Below, in pieces: positions 5,398 through 13,029 of a stretch of DNA of 14,354 nt. Each line of letters opens with the position of its first letter. Position 1 is the first letter of the stretch. Where the stretch lies: positions 1-14,354 of the forward strand of contig CALZDK010000026.1 of assembly GCA_945637645.1 (NCBI GenBank), given 5' to 3'. The translations under genes were made by a program, and so were the position numbers. The notes under the pieces were generated by a model. It saw nothing but the letters and a program-made list of their open reading frames with translations, made no database searches and was not told the origin of the DNA. Source of the stretch: an uncultured Prevotella sp. (GTDB lineage: Bacteria > Bacteroidota > Bacteroidia > Bacteroidales > Bacteroidaceae).

Positions 5398-7095
5398 TCA
5401 TTTCCTCCTTAATATAAAAAATCCCAACCTGTGTACGGCTCCCTTGCGGTCGAGCGACCTCACCACATAGAAGCCCTGTGGTATTTTGCTCACATCCACG
5501 CTTGTGGTAGAGTAGGGACGTGTGGCGATGATGTTTCCCGCGGCACTCTCTATTGCAATGAACTCTGCGTCCGAGGCAACGGCTTTCTCTGGTATTATGA
5601 GGCGTTTTCCGTCGCATATCAACATTCCCGGTATCTCCCTGTCGCTTGTTGAGCTTGGTGCAGGTGTTGTAGCCGCCGTGCTTTCCCTTCCGTAGCGGTC
5701 TGTCGCCGTAACGGCATAGTGCATACTCACTCCTTTCCCCTTTGTTGGAATGTCTATCGTGCAGTTGGTAGTTCTTGTCGCTATGATATTGTCTGGGTTG
5801 TTTATATCCACTGGATAGGATTCCGAGGCGTATATATTAAATAGGTGGTAGTCGCCGTTAGCCTGCGGGAAAGCCTTGTTGTCAGTCCAAACTAATCGGT
5901 CGAAGCCCTTTCCACGCTTCAGTGTCAGTTGCGCCGGTTGTTGTGGCATAGTGGTGTTTTGCGCATATCTTGTGGGGATTGGCATTGGAGGCACTAACGA
6001 CGGCACGTTGTTTATTTCGTCCTTCACTATTCCATAGAGTCCCTTTACGTCGTCGAGTAGGAACTTGCATCGGAAAAAGGCGTGTCCCATGCCTTCGTCG
6101 CGGAGGAAATGAAGTTGTCGGCTAACCACTTCCACGTCCCAATTCTTTTCTTTAGGCGAAAGGAAGTAAATGCCTAATCCAGGGGCTATTATCCTTTCGT
6201 TTCTATTCTCGTTCCAGTCTATTGCAAAGGGATAGAACTGATTGCCTTGGAAATACATCATGGGATAGAGCTGGTCCATCAGTCCGTTGGCAAGCCAAGC
6301 CTGTGCGTCCTGGCACACCTTGGTCCTCGCATTCCATCCACGGCTTGAGTATCTCGTCAGGTCATCGTGTTTTCCTACTGGCGAACAGCTCATCTTCACC
6401 CACGGCTTAATAGTCTTCACCTTTTCGTTCACGCGTTCCACTATGCGTGTTATGTTGCCCCGTCCGCGCTGTGGGTCTATGCGTCCCTTCCACGTCTCCG
6501 GATAGCGTATGTAGTCGAGGTGTATTCCGTCTATGTCGTATTTCCTTGTTATCTCCTCGCAGATTTGTGCAATATAGTCTGCCGAAGCCTTTTTCTCTGG
6601 GTCAACAAATCCTTCGTCACCAATGCGTTTCACCAAGTCCGGACGTCGCTTCCTGAGTTCCCTGCATCCGTAGTTGTTCCATTTCCCAATGGGAATGCAC
6701 ACCACCCAGGCGTGCAGTTCCATTCCCCTTCTGTGACATTCCTCTATGGCGAAAGCCAACGGGTCGTAACCTGGGCTTTTTCCTGGAAATCCCGACATGC
6801 ATCCGTCCCAAGGCTCAATGTCCGATGGATATATGGTAGTAGCCCTTACTCTTGTCTGCAAGAGTATGGTGTTGATGTTTGCCAGTTTCAGGCGGTCGAG
6901 CATATCTCTCAGCTCCGTCTTTTGTTTTTCGATGGAATGGGTGGATTGGGCATAGGAGCGAGGCCAGTCAAGCCCACCTATCGTAGTCACCCACACAGCC
7001 CTCACTTCGTGCTTGTTGTTTGCCAAGAGATGCGTCACGGCACATAAAAGTGCTAAAATAATGGCACATTTTGGCGAAAAAGTGGTATGTTTCAT
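5398..7095 (-). CDS. Secreted GHL10-family glycoside hydrolase-like protein (YngK type)
   Basis: The 565-residue product begins with a basic, hydrophobic signal peptide (KCAIILALLCAVTHLLA, cleavage predicted near residue 25). No lipobox was recognised, so a periplasmic or exported protein is likely. Residues about 29-345 match the GHL10/DUF187 TIM-barrel family: EVRAVWVTTIGGLDWP at the start, ANINTILLQTRVRATTIYPS (72-91), WDGCMSG (96-102), GMELHAWV (124-131) and the hallmark DIDGIHLDYIRYP (187-199), whose acidic residues are candidates for the active site. After about residue 370 come a fibronectin-III-like segment (LTLKRGKGFDRLVWTD through HYAVTATDRYGRES) and a small C-terminal beta domain ending in FYVVRSLDRKG. 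Relatives such as B. subtilis YngK are thought to act on polysaccharide or peptidoglycan-like substrates; the substrate here is unknown. It is the first gene of the operon with ruvC and the ABC gene, which suggests shared transcription rather than shared function. Confidence 0.9.
   Translation of the reverse strand: MKHTTFSPKCAIILALLCAVTHLLANNKHEVRAVWVTTIGGLDWPRSYAQSTHSIEKQKTELRDMLDRLKLANINTILLQTRVRATTIYPSDIEPWDGCMSGFPGKSPGYDPLAFAIEECHRRGMELHAWVVCIPIGKWNNYGCRELRKRRPDLVKRIGDEGFVDPEKKASADYIAQICEEITRKYDIDGIHLDYIRYPETWKGRIDPQRGRGNITRIVERVNEKVKTIKPWVKMSCSPVGKHDDLTRYSSRGWNARTKVCQDAQAWLANGLMDQLYPMMYFQGNQFYPFAIDWNENRNERIIAPGLGIYFLSPKEKNWDVEVVSRQLHFLRDEGMGHAFFRCKFLLDDVKGLYGIVKDEINNVPSLVPPMPIPTRYAQNTTMPQQPAQLTLKRGKGFDRLVWTDNKAFPQANGDYHLFNIYASESYPVDINNPDNIIATRTTNCTIDIPTKGKGVSMHYAVTATDRYGRESTAATTPAPSSTSDREIPGMLICDGKRLIIPEKAVASDAEFIAIESAAGNIIATRPYSTTSVDVSKIPQGFYVVRSLDRKGAVHRLGFFILRRK
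5403..5410 (-). promoter_or_regulatory. Strong Shine-Dalgarno site for ruvC inside the end of the upstream gene
   Basis: The - strand reads AAGGAGGA from 5410 down to 5403, nine bases before the ruvC ATG. It is built from the AGG AGG arginine codons near the C-terminus (RRK) of the GHL10 protein. Full AGGAGG sites are rare before Bacteroidetes genes, so this one supports the start at 5394 and coupling to the upstream gene. Confidence 0.75.
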
Positions 7096-7117
7096 TCTTT
7101 TTTCTCAATTTTGGCTG

Positions 7118-7148
7118 CAAAGTTAGATGTTTTTTTTCATATTTCAAA
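7118..7148 (-). promoter_or_regulatory. Promoter of the - strand GHL10-ruvC-ABC operon
   Basis: On the - strand TTTG (7148-7145) is followed after 19 bases by TAACTTTG (7125-7118), matching the Bacteroidetes consensus. The GHL10 ATG lies about 22 bases further on, so the leader would be short. The -33 part of this promoter is interleaved with that of the divergent cstA promoter. Confidence 0.8.
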
Positions 7149-7165
7149 TTAAATTGTTACTTTTG
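7135..7165 (+). promoter_or_regulatory. Promoter of the cstA-like gene pair
   Basis: TACTTTTG at 7158-7165 fits the Bacteroidetes -7 box TAnnTTTG. The -33 element is weaker: TTTC at 7135-7138, 19 bases upstream, instead of TTTG. The start codon at 7198 follows after an A/T-rich leader of about 25 bases. A weak -33 box could mean dependence on an activator, which is an inference only. Confidence 0.65.
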
Positions 7166-7197
7166 CACAAAGAATTTTCAAAACTTCAGAACAAAAG

Positions 7198-8667
7198 ATG
7201 ATTTCTTTTACATTATGTCTGCTTGCCCTCGTGTTGGGCTATGCAATTTATGGAAAGGTGGTGGAGCGGGTCTTTGGTCCCGACGACCGCATAACACCCG
7301 CACTGTCGAAAACCGACGGTGTTGACTTTGTGGCAATGCCGAATTGGAGGATTTTCATGATTCAGTTCCTCAACATTGCTGGCACCGGTCCCATCTTTGG
7401 AGCCATCATGGGCGCAAAGTTCGGAACATCGAGTTTCCTGTGGATTGTCTTCGGATGCATTTTTGCCGGAGCTGTCCACGACTATCTTAGCGGTATGGTC
7501 TCCATGCGTAAGGGCGGAATAGGCCTGCCGGAGATTATTGGCAAATACCTTGGAGGCAAGATGCGTGTGGCAATGCTTGTGCTCACCGTTTTCCTTCTCA
7601 TGGTGGTGGGAGCCATCTTCATCTACAGTCCTGCCGTCATACTCAGCAACCTTGTCGGCGACCTCGTTTTCTGGATTGTCGTCATCTTGGTCTATTATCT
7701 TATTGCCACATTGCTGCCCATAAAAAAGATCATCGGACACATCTACCCACTCTTTGGAGCCTCGCTGATGCTCATGGCGTTGGCAATGCTCATCATGCTT
7801 TATGTTAAGAATCCATCGATACCTGAGATATGGGACGGACTGGGAAACAAGGCAATGGAGCACAGCTCCTCGTGGAAAGACAACATCTTCCCTTGCCTGT
7901 TCATAGTCATCTCTTGCGGAGCTATAAGCGGTTTCCATGCCACTCAGAGTCCGCTAATGGGTCGTTGTATGAAGAGCGAGCGACAGGGAAGGCCAGTCTT
8001 CTATGGAGCAATGATCACCGAAGGCATCGTTGCCCTAATATGGGCTGCCGTAGGTTCATATTTCTTCTATGCAGAGCCACAACCTGGCTATGAGGTCCTC
8101 CCTCAAGTGGGCAACAACGGCTTTTCCACTCCTGCTCCACAGGTGGTTAACCTCATCTGCAACAACTGGCTCGGAGTCGTTGGCGGAGCCTTGGCAATGC
8201 TTGGCATCGTGGCAGCTCCTATAACTACTGGCGACACGGCTCTCAGGTCAGCCCGACTCATCATTGCCGATTTCATCAAGGTGGAGCAACGCACCATCAA
8301 GCGCAGACTCATCATCACTGTGCCACTGTTCCTCTGCACCTTCTCGCTGCTCACTTGGCAGATAAACAATCCCGATGGATTCGGCATTCTCTGGCAATAT
8401 CTTGGCTGGTTCAACCAGTGTCTTACAGCCATCACGCTCTGGACTCTCACCGTTTATCTTGTTGTTCACCACAAGACCTATTTCATAACCTATCTGCCGG
8501 CATTGTTCATGACTTTGGTCTGCGCCACCTATTTCTTTGTGTCGGGTCAGTTGTTGGGCTTGCAGCCATGGCTTGGCTATTCTCTTGGCTTCGCTGTGTT
8601 TGCCGTTGTTTGGGTAATGTTCAAGGTGTGGTACAATAGGTTCAAAGAAAATGAATCAACTAACTAA
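7198..8667 (+). CDS. cstA: CstA-family (carbon starvation protein A) membrane transporter, first copy
   Basis: The 489-residue product is an integral inner-membrane protein with many hydrophobic helices (for example around residues 1-18, 79-97, 125-148, 156-173, 186-202). Family signatures are NIAGTGPIFGAIMGAKFG (59-76), GFHATQSPLM (245-254), the adjacent RQGRPVFYGAMITEGIVALIWA (262-283), and PITTGDTALRSAR (341-353). E. coli CstA has about 700 residues and BtsT is similar; these proteins import pyruvate and possibly peptides during starvation. This protein belongs to the shorter form common in Bacteroidetes, so a role in uptake of pyruvate or related small substrates is inferred. A second copy of identical length begins 21 bases downstream, so the two are very likely co-transcribed from the promoter at 7135-7165. 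No two-component regulator of the BtsSR kind is nearby. Confidence 0.92.
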   Translation: MISFTLCLLALVLGYAIYGKVVERVFGPDDRITPALSKTDGVDFVAMPNWRIFMIQFLNIAGTGPIFGAIMGAKFGTSSFLWIVFGCIFAGAVHDYLSGMVSMRKGGIGLPEIIGKYLGGKMRVAMLVLTVFLLMVVGAIFIYSPAVILSNLVGDLVFWIVVILVYYLIATLLPIKKIIGHIYPLFGASLMLMALAMLIMLYVKNPSIPEIWDGLGNKAMEHSSSWKDNIFPCLFIVISCGAISGFHATQSPLMGRCMKSERQGRPVFYGAMITEGIVALIWAAVGSYFFYAEPQPGYEVLPQVGNNGFSTPAPQVVNLICNNWLGVVGGALAMLGIVAAPITTGDTALRSARLIIADFIKVEQRTIKRRLIITVPLFLCTFSLLTWQINNPDGFGILWQYLGWFNQCLTAITLWTLTVYLVVHHKTYFITYLPALFMTLVCATYFFVSGQLLGLQPWLGYSLGFAVFAVVWVMFKVWYNRFKENESTN

Positions 8668-8688
8668 GGATTTTTTAAATTATAGAAT

Positions 8689-10158
8689 ATGATTTCATTT
8701 GCAATTTGCCTCGTTCTGCTTGTTGTAGGCTATTTCACCTACGGCAAATTCGTGGAGAAGGTGTTTGCCCCCGACGACAGGCTTACACCGGCAGTCGCCA
8801 AAGCCGATGGAGTTGACTATATTGTAATGCCAAACTGGAAAGTGTTTCTCATCCAGTTCCTCAACATTGCAGGCACTGGACCTATCTTCGGAGCCATTAT
8901 GGGTGCCAAGTTCGGTCCTTCGAGCTATCTTTGGATAGTGCTCGGCTGCATCTTTGCCGGAGCCATGCACGACTTCTTCATCGGCATGCTCTCCATGCGC
9001 AACAATGGTGCTGGACTGCCAGCCATTGTAGGAAAGTATCTTGGAGGAAAAGCGGAAAAGGCTATTCTCGTGTTCTCGGTGTTCCTTTTGATGATTCTTG
9101 GATCGGTGTTCGTCTATAGTCCGGCGGAGATTCTTGAGATGTTCGGCGGCACTACGGCAATGTGGGTGGCAGCCATATTCGCCTATTATATCATCGCCAC
9201 TCTGCTACCCATCGACAAGCTCATAGGCAGGATATACCCCATCTTTGCCATCGCCTTGCTTTTCATGGCTTTAGGTCTCGTGGTTATGCTCATCGTGAAA
9301 TGGCCCGCCATACCGGAATTGTGGCACGGATTAGGCAACAAGGCTCTCGCCGTTGACCCCACTTTCAAAGACCAGCTCTTCCCCTGCCTCTTCATCACCA
9401 TTGCCTGCGGAGCTATCAGTGGTTTCCATGCCACTCAGAGTCCACTTATGGCACGCTGTTTGAAGAGTGAGAGAATGGGGCGCCCAATTTTCTATGGCGC
9501 AATGATCACCGAGGGCATCGTGGCTCTCGTGTGGGCTGCCGTGTCGTCCTATTTCTTCTATGGCGAGCCTGTTGCTGGCTACACTCTGTTTGAGGAAACA
9601 AAAGCCCTGGGACTCTCCACATCCGCACCAAAGGTGGTATATCTAATGTGTGAGGACTGGCTTGGCATCGCTGGTGGCATCTTGGCAGTGCTTGGCGTTG
9701 TTGCCGCCCCCATCACCAGTGGCGACACTGCTTTCCGTTCGGCACGCCTCATCATTGCCGAGGCACTCCATTTTGATCAGAAGTCAATACACAAGCGACT
9801 TACAATCAGCATTCCGATGTTCGTTGCCTGTCTTGTACTGCTTTTCTGGCAGATAGGCAATCCCGACGGCTTCAACACCGTGTGGAAATATTTCGGTTGG
9901 GCAAACCAGACACTTGCCGTGTTCGGACTGTGGACCATAACGGCCTATCTCGTAAAGCACGACAAGCCCTTTGTCCTCGCCCTCATTCCCGCACTGTTCA
10001 TGACCACCGTTTGCTTCACCTTCCTCTTCGTCTCCCATCAGGCTCTTGCACTGCCGGAGATTGTAGGCTATCCGTTGGGCATGGCGGTTCTCGTCTCCTC
10101 CTACGGCTGGTTCCACATCTGGCACTCTCGCTACGTGAAATATAACAAGAGGAGCTGA
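8689..10158 (+). CDS. cstA: CstA-family membrane transporter, second tandem copy
   Basis: This is again 489 residues and aligns end to end with the preceding gene without visible large gaps. It shares MISF at the start, YGK, PDDR, the exact NIAGTGPIFGAIMGAKFG (59-76), GFHATQSPLM and RPxFYGAMITEGIVAL. Differences are scattered over the whole length and include the loop after the SYFFY segment (GEPVAGYTLFEETKALGLSTSAPK here against AEPQPGYEVLPQVGNNGFSTPAPQ) and the extreme C-terminus. The pattern points to an older gene duplication with divergence rather than a recent copy, and the two may prefer different substrates. Role and location are as for the first copy: inner-membrane uptake of pyruvate-like compounds or peptides, inferred from the family. 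The 91 bases after its stop hold no convincing terminator or promoter match. Confidence 0.92.
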   Translation: MISFAICLVLLVVGYFTYGKFVEKVFAPDDRLTPAVAKADGVDYIVMPNWKVFLIQFLNIAGTGPIFGAIMGAKFGPSSYLWIVLGCIFAGAMHDFFIGMLSMRNNGAGLPAIVGKYLGGKAEKAILVFSVFLLMILGSVFVYSPAEILEMFGGTTAMWVAAIFAYYIIATLLPIDKLIGRIYPIFAIALLFMALGLVVMLIVKWPAIPELWHGLGNKALAVDPTFKDQLFPCLFITIACGAISGFHATQSPLMARCLKSERMGRPIFYGAMITEGIVALVWAAVSSYFFYGEPVAGYTLFEETKALGLSTSAPKVVYLMCEDWLGIAGGILAVLGVVAAPITSGDTAFRSARLIIAEALHFDQKSIHKRLTISIPMFVACLVLLFWQIGNPDGFNTVWKYFGWANQTLAVFGLWTITAYLVKHDKPFVLALIPALFMTTVCFTFLFVSHQALALPEIVGYPLGMAVLVSSYGWFHIWHSRYVKYNKRS

Positions 10159-10249
10159 CAACCTCTAATATCTCCCTTAAACTCCAATAGTTGAGCACAT
10201 GCGAAACTTAAGTAAATAATAGTATTAACAACAATAAAACGTAAAGATT

Positions 10250-10732
10250 ATGAGAAAGAAACTTTGTCTCGTGGTAATGGCAATGATGCTTGCGGTTGCA
10301 GCACACGCCCAGTTTGAGAAAGAAAAGAAGTATATCGGTGCTTCGCTTTCGGGTCTGAATCTCAGCTACAACGGTGCTGAGAAAACCAACTTCGGCTTGG
10401 ATGCCAAGGCAGGTTATATGATTATGGACAATATTATGGTCACTGGTACATTGGGTTATCACAAGATGACCGACTCGCCAAGCAGTGTGAATCTTGGTGT
10501 TGGCGGACGCTACTACATGGAGCAGAACGGCATCTATCTCGGCGCCTCGCTCAACTATTCCCACATGTACGAGTCGTGCGACGACTTTCAGCCAAGCGTG
10601 CAGGTAGGCTACGCCTTCTTCCTCAGCCGCACTGTAACCGTGGAGCCTGAGATTTATTACAACCAGTCGTTCAAGAGCCACAAGGACTACAGCAAGGTAG
10701 GATTCCGTATCGGCATCGGTGTGTATCTGTAA
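10250..10732 (+). CDS. Small outer-membrane beta-barrel protein
   Basis: The 160-residue product has a clear Sec signal peptide (MRKKLCLVVMAMMLAVAAHA, cleavage before Q21). The mature part is about 140 residues of alternating polar and hydrophobic strands rich in Gly, Tyr and Asn (YIGASLSGLNLSYNG, FGLDAKAGYMI, MVTGTLGYHKM, VNLGVGGRYYM, GIYLGASLNYSHM, PSVQVGYAFFL, VTVEPEIYYNQSF, VGFRIGIGVYL). It ends in an aromatic-plus-leucine strand as expected for insertion by the BAM machinery. This fits an 8-stranded barrel of the OmpA/OmpX-like porin family. The precise function is not recognisable. The gene is 21 bases upstream of nadC and may share its transcript. The leader before 10250 is A/T-rich with no Shine-Dalgarno site, and no TAnnTTTG box was found in the 91-base gap before it. 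Confidence 0.85.
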   Translation: MRKKLCLVVMAMMLAVAAHAQFEKEKKYIGASLSGLNLSYNGAEKTNFGLDAKAGYMIMDNIMVTGTLGYHKMTDSPSSVNLGVGGRYYMEQNGIYLGASLNYSHMYESCDDFQPSVQVGYAFFLSRTVTVEPEIYYNQSFKSHKDYSKVGFRIGIGVYL

Positions 10733-10753
10733 TCACTATTAAAGAAAAATAAT

Positions 10754-11602
10754 ATGCTAAAAGTAGAAGAACTTGTCGATAAACTCATCGACCTCGCCTT
10801 CGCCGAGGACATTGGCGACGGCGACCATACCACCCTCTGTTGCATACCTGAAGACGCAATGGGACGCTCACACCTTCTCATCAAGGAAGACGGAGTGCTC
10901 GCAGGCGTAGAGGTGGCTAAGGAAGTGTTCCGCCGTTTCGACCCAGAACTCAAGGTCGAGGTGCTCATGGAAGACGGAACGCGCGTGAAGAAAGGCGACA
11001 TCGCCATGATTGTCAGCGGACGAGTGCGCTCGCTGCTGCAGACGGAGCGTCTCATGCTCAACATCATGCAGCGCATGAGCGGCATTGCCACAACCACAAG
11101 CCGCTATGTGGAGCGACTGAAAGGCACAAAGACAAGAGTGCTCGACACACGCAAGACCACTCCCGGACTTCGTATGCTTGAGAAGGCTGCAGTGAAGATT
11201 GGAGGTGGCTGCAACCATCGTATCGGACTCTTCGACATGATTCTCCTTAAGGACAACCACGTCGATTTCGCAGGAGGCATCAGCAATGCCATAAACCGCT
11301 GCCACGAGTATCTTGAGAAGAACAACCTCAAACTGAAGATAGAAATAGAGGTGCGCAACTTCGACGAGCTGCAGCAGGCATTGGATTGTGGAGGCATCGA
11401 CCGCATCATGCTCGACAACTTCACTCCAGCCGACACTAAAAAGGCTGTTGACATCATCGCCGGACGCTACGAGACAGAGTCGAGCGGAGGCATCACCTTC
11501 GACACGCTTCGCGACTATGCCGAGTGTGGAGTGGATTTCATCTCCGTAGGTGCGCTCACTCACTCAGTCAAAGGACTCGACATGAGTTTCAAGGCTTGCT
11601 AA
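10754..11602 (+). CDS. nadC: Nicotinate-nucleotide pyrophosphorylase (carboxylating), quinolinate phosphoribosyltransferase
   Basis: The 282-residue product has the usual NadC length and motifs: EDIGDGDHTT near the N-terminus (18-27), DTRKTTPGLR (131-140), GGCNHRIGLFDMILLKDNH (151-169), an IEIEV strand with E199, IMLDN (218-222) and the C-terminal SGGIT plus ISVGALTHS. The enzyme converts quinolinate and phosphoribosyl pyrophosphate to nicotinate mononucleotide, CO2 and pyrophosphate in de novo NAD synthesis. The lysines, arginines and histidines of the phosphate and quinolinate pockets are all in place, so it should be active. nadA and nadB are not in the window. The gene is flanked closely by the beta-barrel gene upstream (21 bases) and mtaB downstream (6 bases), which suggests a shared transcript without an obvious functional link. 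Confidence 0.97.
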   Translation: MLKVEELVDKLIDLAFAEDIGDGDHTTLCCIPEDAMGRSHLLIKEDGVLAGVEVAKEVFRRFDPELKVEVLMEDGTRVKKGDIAMIVSGRVRSLLQTERLMLNIMQRMSGIATTTSRYVERLKGTKTRVLDTRKTTPGLRMLEKAAVKIGGGCNHRIGLFDMILLKDNHVDFAGGISNAINRCHEYLEKNNLKLKIEIEVRNFDELQQALDCGGIDRIMLDNFTPADTKKAVDIIAGRYETESSGGITFDTLRDYAECGVDFISVGALTHSVKGLDMSFKAC

Positions 11603-11608
11603 CATACA

Positions 11609-12952
11609 ATGATAGACACATCAGCATTCCAAGGTAAAAAGGCAGCCTACTACACGTTAGGCTGCAAACTCAACTTCTCTGAGACTTCCACTTTCGGGAA
11701 GATGCTCAGCAACATGGGTGTGGTGACGGCAAAGAAAGGCGAGAAAGCCGACCTTTGCCTCATCAACACCTGTTCCGTAACCGACGTCGCCGACCACAAG
11801 TGCCGACAAGCCATCAACCGCATGGTGCGGTCCAATCCCGGAGCTTTCGTCGTTGTCACTGGTTGCTACGCCCAGCTCGATCCTCAGCGCATAAGTTCCA
11901 TCGATGGCGTTGACCTCGTGCTCGGCAGCAACGAGAAGGCAAACCTCGTGCAGTTCCTGTCAGAGAAATGGACTGCTGCCACCTCTTCCGACCAGCATCT
12001 CCACGAGCACTATTCCGTAAAGACAAAGGACATAAAGACCTTTGCCCCAAGTTGCTCACGCGGCAACCGCACCCGCTTCTGGCTTAAGGTGCAGGACGGC
12101 TGCGACTATTTCTGCACCTATTGCACCATACCCTTTGCCCGTGGTTTCAGCCGCAACCCTTCCATAGAGTCGCTTGTGAATAAGGCACGACAGGCAGCCG
12201 CGGAGGGTGGGAGAGAGATAGTGCTCACGGGAGTGAACATAGGCGACTTCGGCAAGACCACAGGTGAGAAATTCATCGACCTCGTCCGTCAGCTCGACAA
12301 GGTGGAGGGCATAGAGCGCTATCGCATAAGCAGCCTTGAACCCGACCTCGCCACCGACGATCTTATCGACTATTGTGCCACGAGCCGTGCCTTCATGCCC
12401 CATTTCCACATTCCGCTGCAGAGCGGAAGCGACGAGGTGCTGCAACTCATGCACCGCCACTACGACACCAAGCTCTTTGCCGACAAGATAAGACACATAA
12501 AGCGTCTTATGCCCGATGCCTTCATCGGAGTTGATGTTATGGTAGGCTGTCGTGGAGAGACACCAGAGTGTTTCGAAGAGACATACGAGTTTCTTGAGTC
12601 GCTCGATGTAACCCAACTCCATGTATTTCCCTATTCCGAGCGACCAGGCACTGCCGCTTTGAAGATTCCCTACACAGTCGATGACAAGACGAAGAAAGAG
12701 CGAAGCCACCGGCTCCTTGAGCTCTCCGACCGTAAGACCCAAGCGTTCTACGAACGTCACATCGGTTCAGAGGCAAAGGTGCTCTTCGAGAAAGCGCCAA
12801 GGGGAAAGGCAATGCACGGTTTCACCGAGAACTACATCCGTGTGGAACTGCCGCCAACGCTCGCAAAGCCCGAATACGACAACACCATACTCACAGTGCG
12901 CCTCGGTGGATTCAATCACGACAAAACAGCGCTGTTCGCTACGCTAAATTAA
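11609..12952 (+). CDS. mtaB: tRNA (N6-threonylcarbamoyladenosine(37)-C2)-methylthiotransferase MtaB
   Basis: The 447-residue product has the three-part layout of radical-SAM methylthiotransferases. The N-terminal domain holds three cysteines for the auxiliary iron-sulfur cluster: C19 (TLGCKLN), C55 (INTCSV) and C86 (VTGCYAQ). The radical-SAM core has the CxxxCxxC motif C165-C169-C172 (DGCDYFCTYCTIPFARG), followed by SLEPDL and HIPLQSGSD. The C-terminal part (from about 383) is a TRAM-like RNA-binding domain. The TLGCKLN start and the overall pattern point to MtaB (ms2t6A formation at A37 of tRNAs reading ANN codons) rather than MiaB or RimO. The start codon is six bases after the nadC stop, so the two are probably translated from one message. 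The stop codon lies within an A/T-rich octamer repeat. Confidence 0.94.
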   Translation: MIDTSAFQGKKAAYYTLGCKLNFSETSTFGKMLSNMGVVTAKKGEKADLCLINTCSVTDVADHKCRQAINRMVRSNPGAFVVVTGCYAQLDPQRISSIDGVDLVLGSNEKANLVQFLSEKWTAATSSDQHLHEHYSVKTKDIKTFAPSCSRGNRTRFWLKVQDGCDYFCTYCTIPFARGFSRNPSIESLVNKARQAAAEGGREIVLTGVNIGDFGKTTGEKFIDLVRQLDKVEGIERYRISSLEPDLATDDLIDYCATSRAFMPHFHIPLQSGSDEVLQLMHRHYDTKLFADKIRHIKRLMPDAFIGVDVMVGCRGETPECFEETYEFLESLDVTQLHVFPYSERPGTAALKIPYTVDDKTKKERSHRLLELSDRKTQAFYERHIGSEAKVLFEKAPRGKAMHGFTENYIRVELPPTLAKPEYDNTILTVRLGGFNHDKTALFATLN

Positions 12953-12978
12953 AGAATTAAAAAATTAAAGAATTAAAA
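12947..12978 (+). repeat. Four tandem copies of octamer AATTAAAR overlapping the mtaB stop
   Basis: The 16-base unit AATTAAAGAATTAAAA occurs twice without a gap (12947-12962 and 12963-12978), so the stretch is four octamers AATTAAA followed alternately by G and A. The first copy contains the TAA stop of mtaB. Such short perfect repeats often vary in number between strains by slippage. Confidence 0.85.
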
Positions 12979-12980
12979 CC

Positions 12981-12995
12981 CAGGGCAACGCCCTG
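12981..12995. repeat. Small GC-rich hairpin between mtaB and the glycosyltransferase gene
   Basis: CAGGGC, AAC and GCCCTG form a perfect 6-bp stem with a 3-base loop directly after the A/T-rich octamers. No T-run follows, so this is not a normal terminator. It could be the remnant of a dispersed intergenic repeat, which cannot be tested from one copy. Confidence 0.5.
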
Positions 12996-13029
12996 AGAAT
13001 CCACCGACATTACTTTTATTTTCGATGAA

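Noticed and set aside
7213..7938. 241-codon open frame on the - strand opposite the first cstA
   Set aside because: The composition (His, Asp, Glu and Asn rich) mirrors hydrophobic codons of the real membrane protein on the other strand, and no family pattern is visible.
12056..12760. 234-codon open frame on the - strand opposite mtaB
   Set aside because: mtaB has complete iron-sulfur and radical-SAM motifs; the opposite frame has no start context or domain.
13011..13018. TACTTTTA as a -7 promoter box for the glycosyltransferase gene
   Set aside because: The last base departs from TAnnTTTG, there is no TTTG at the right distance upstream, and it lies only 12 bases before the ATG.
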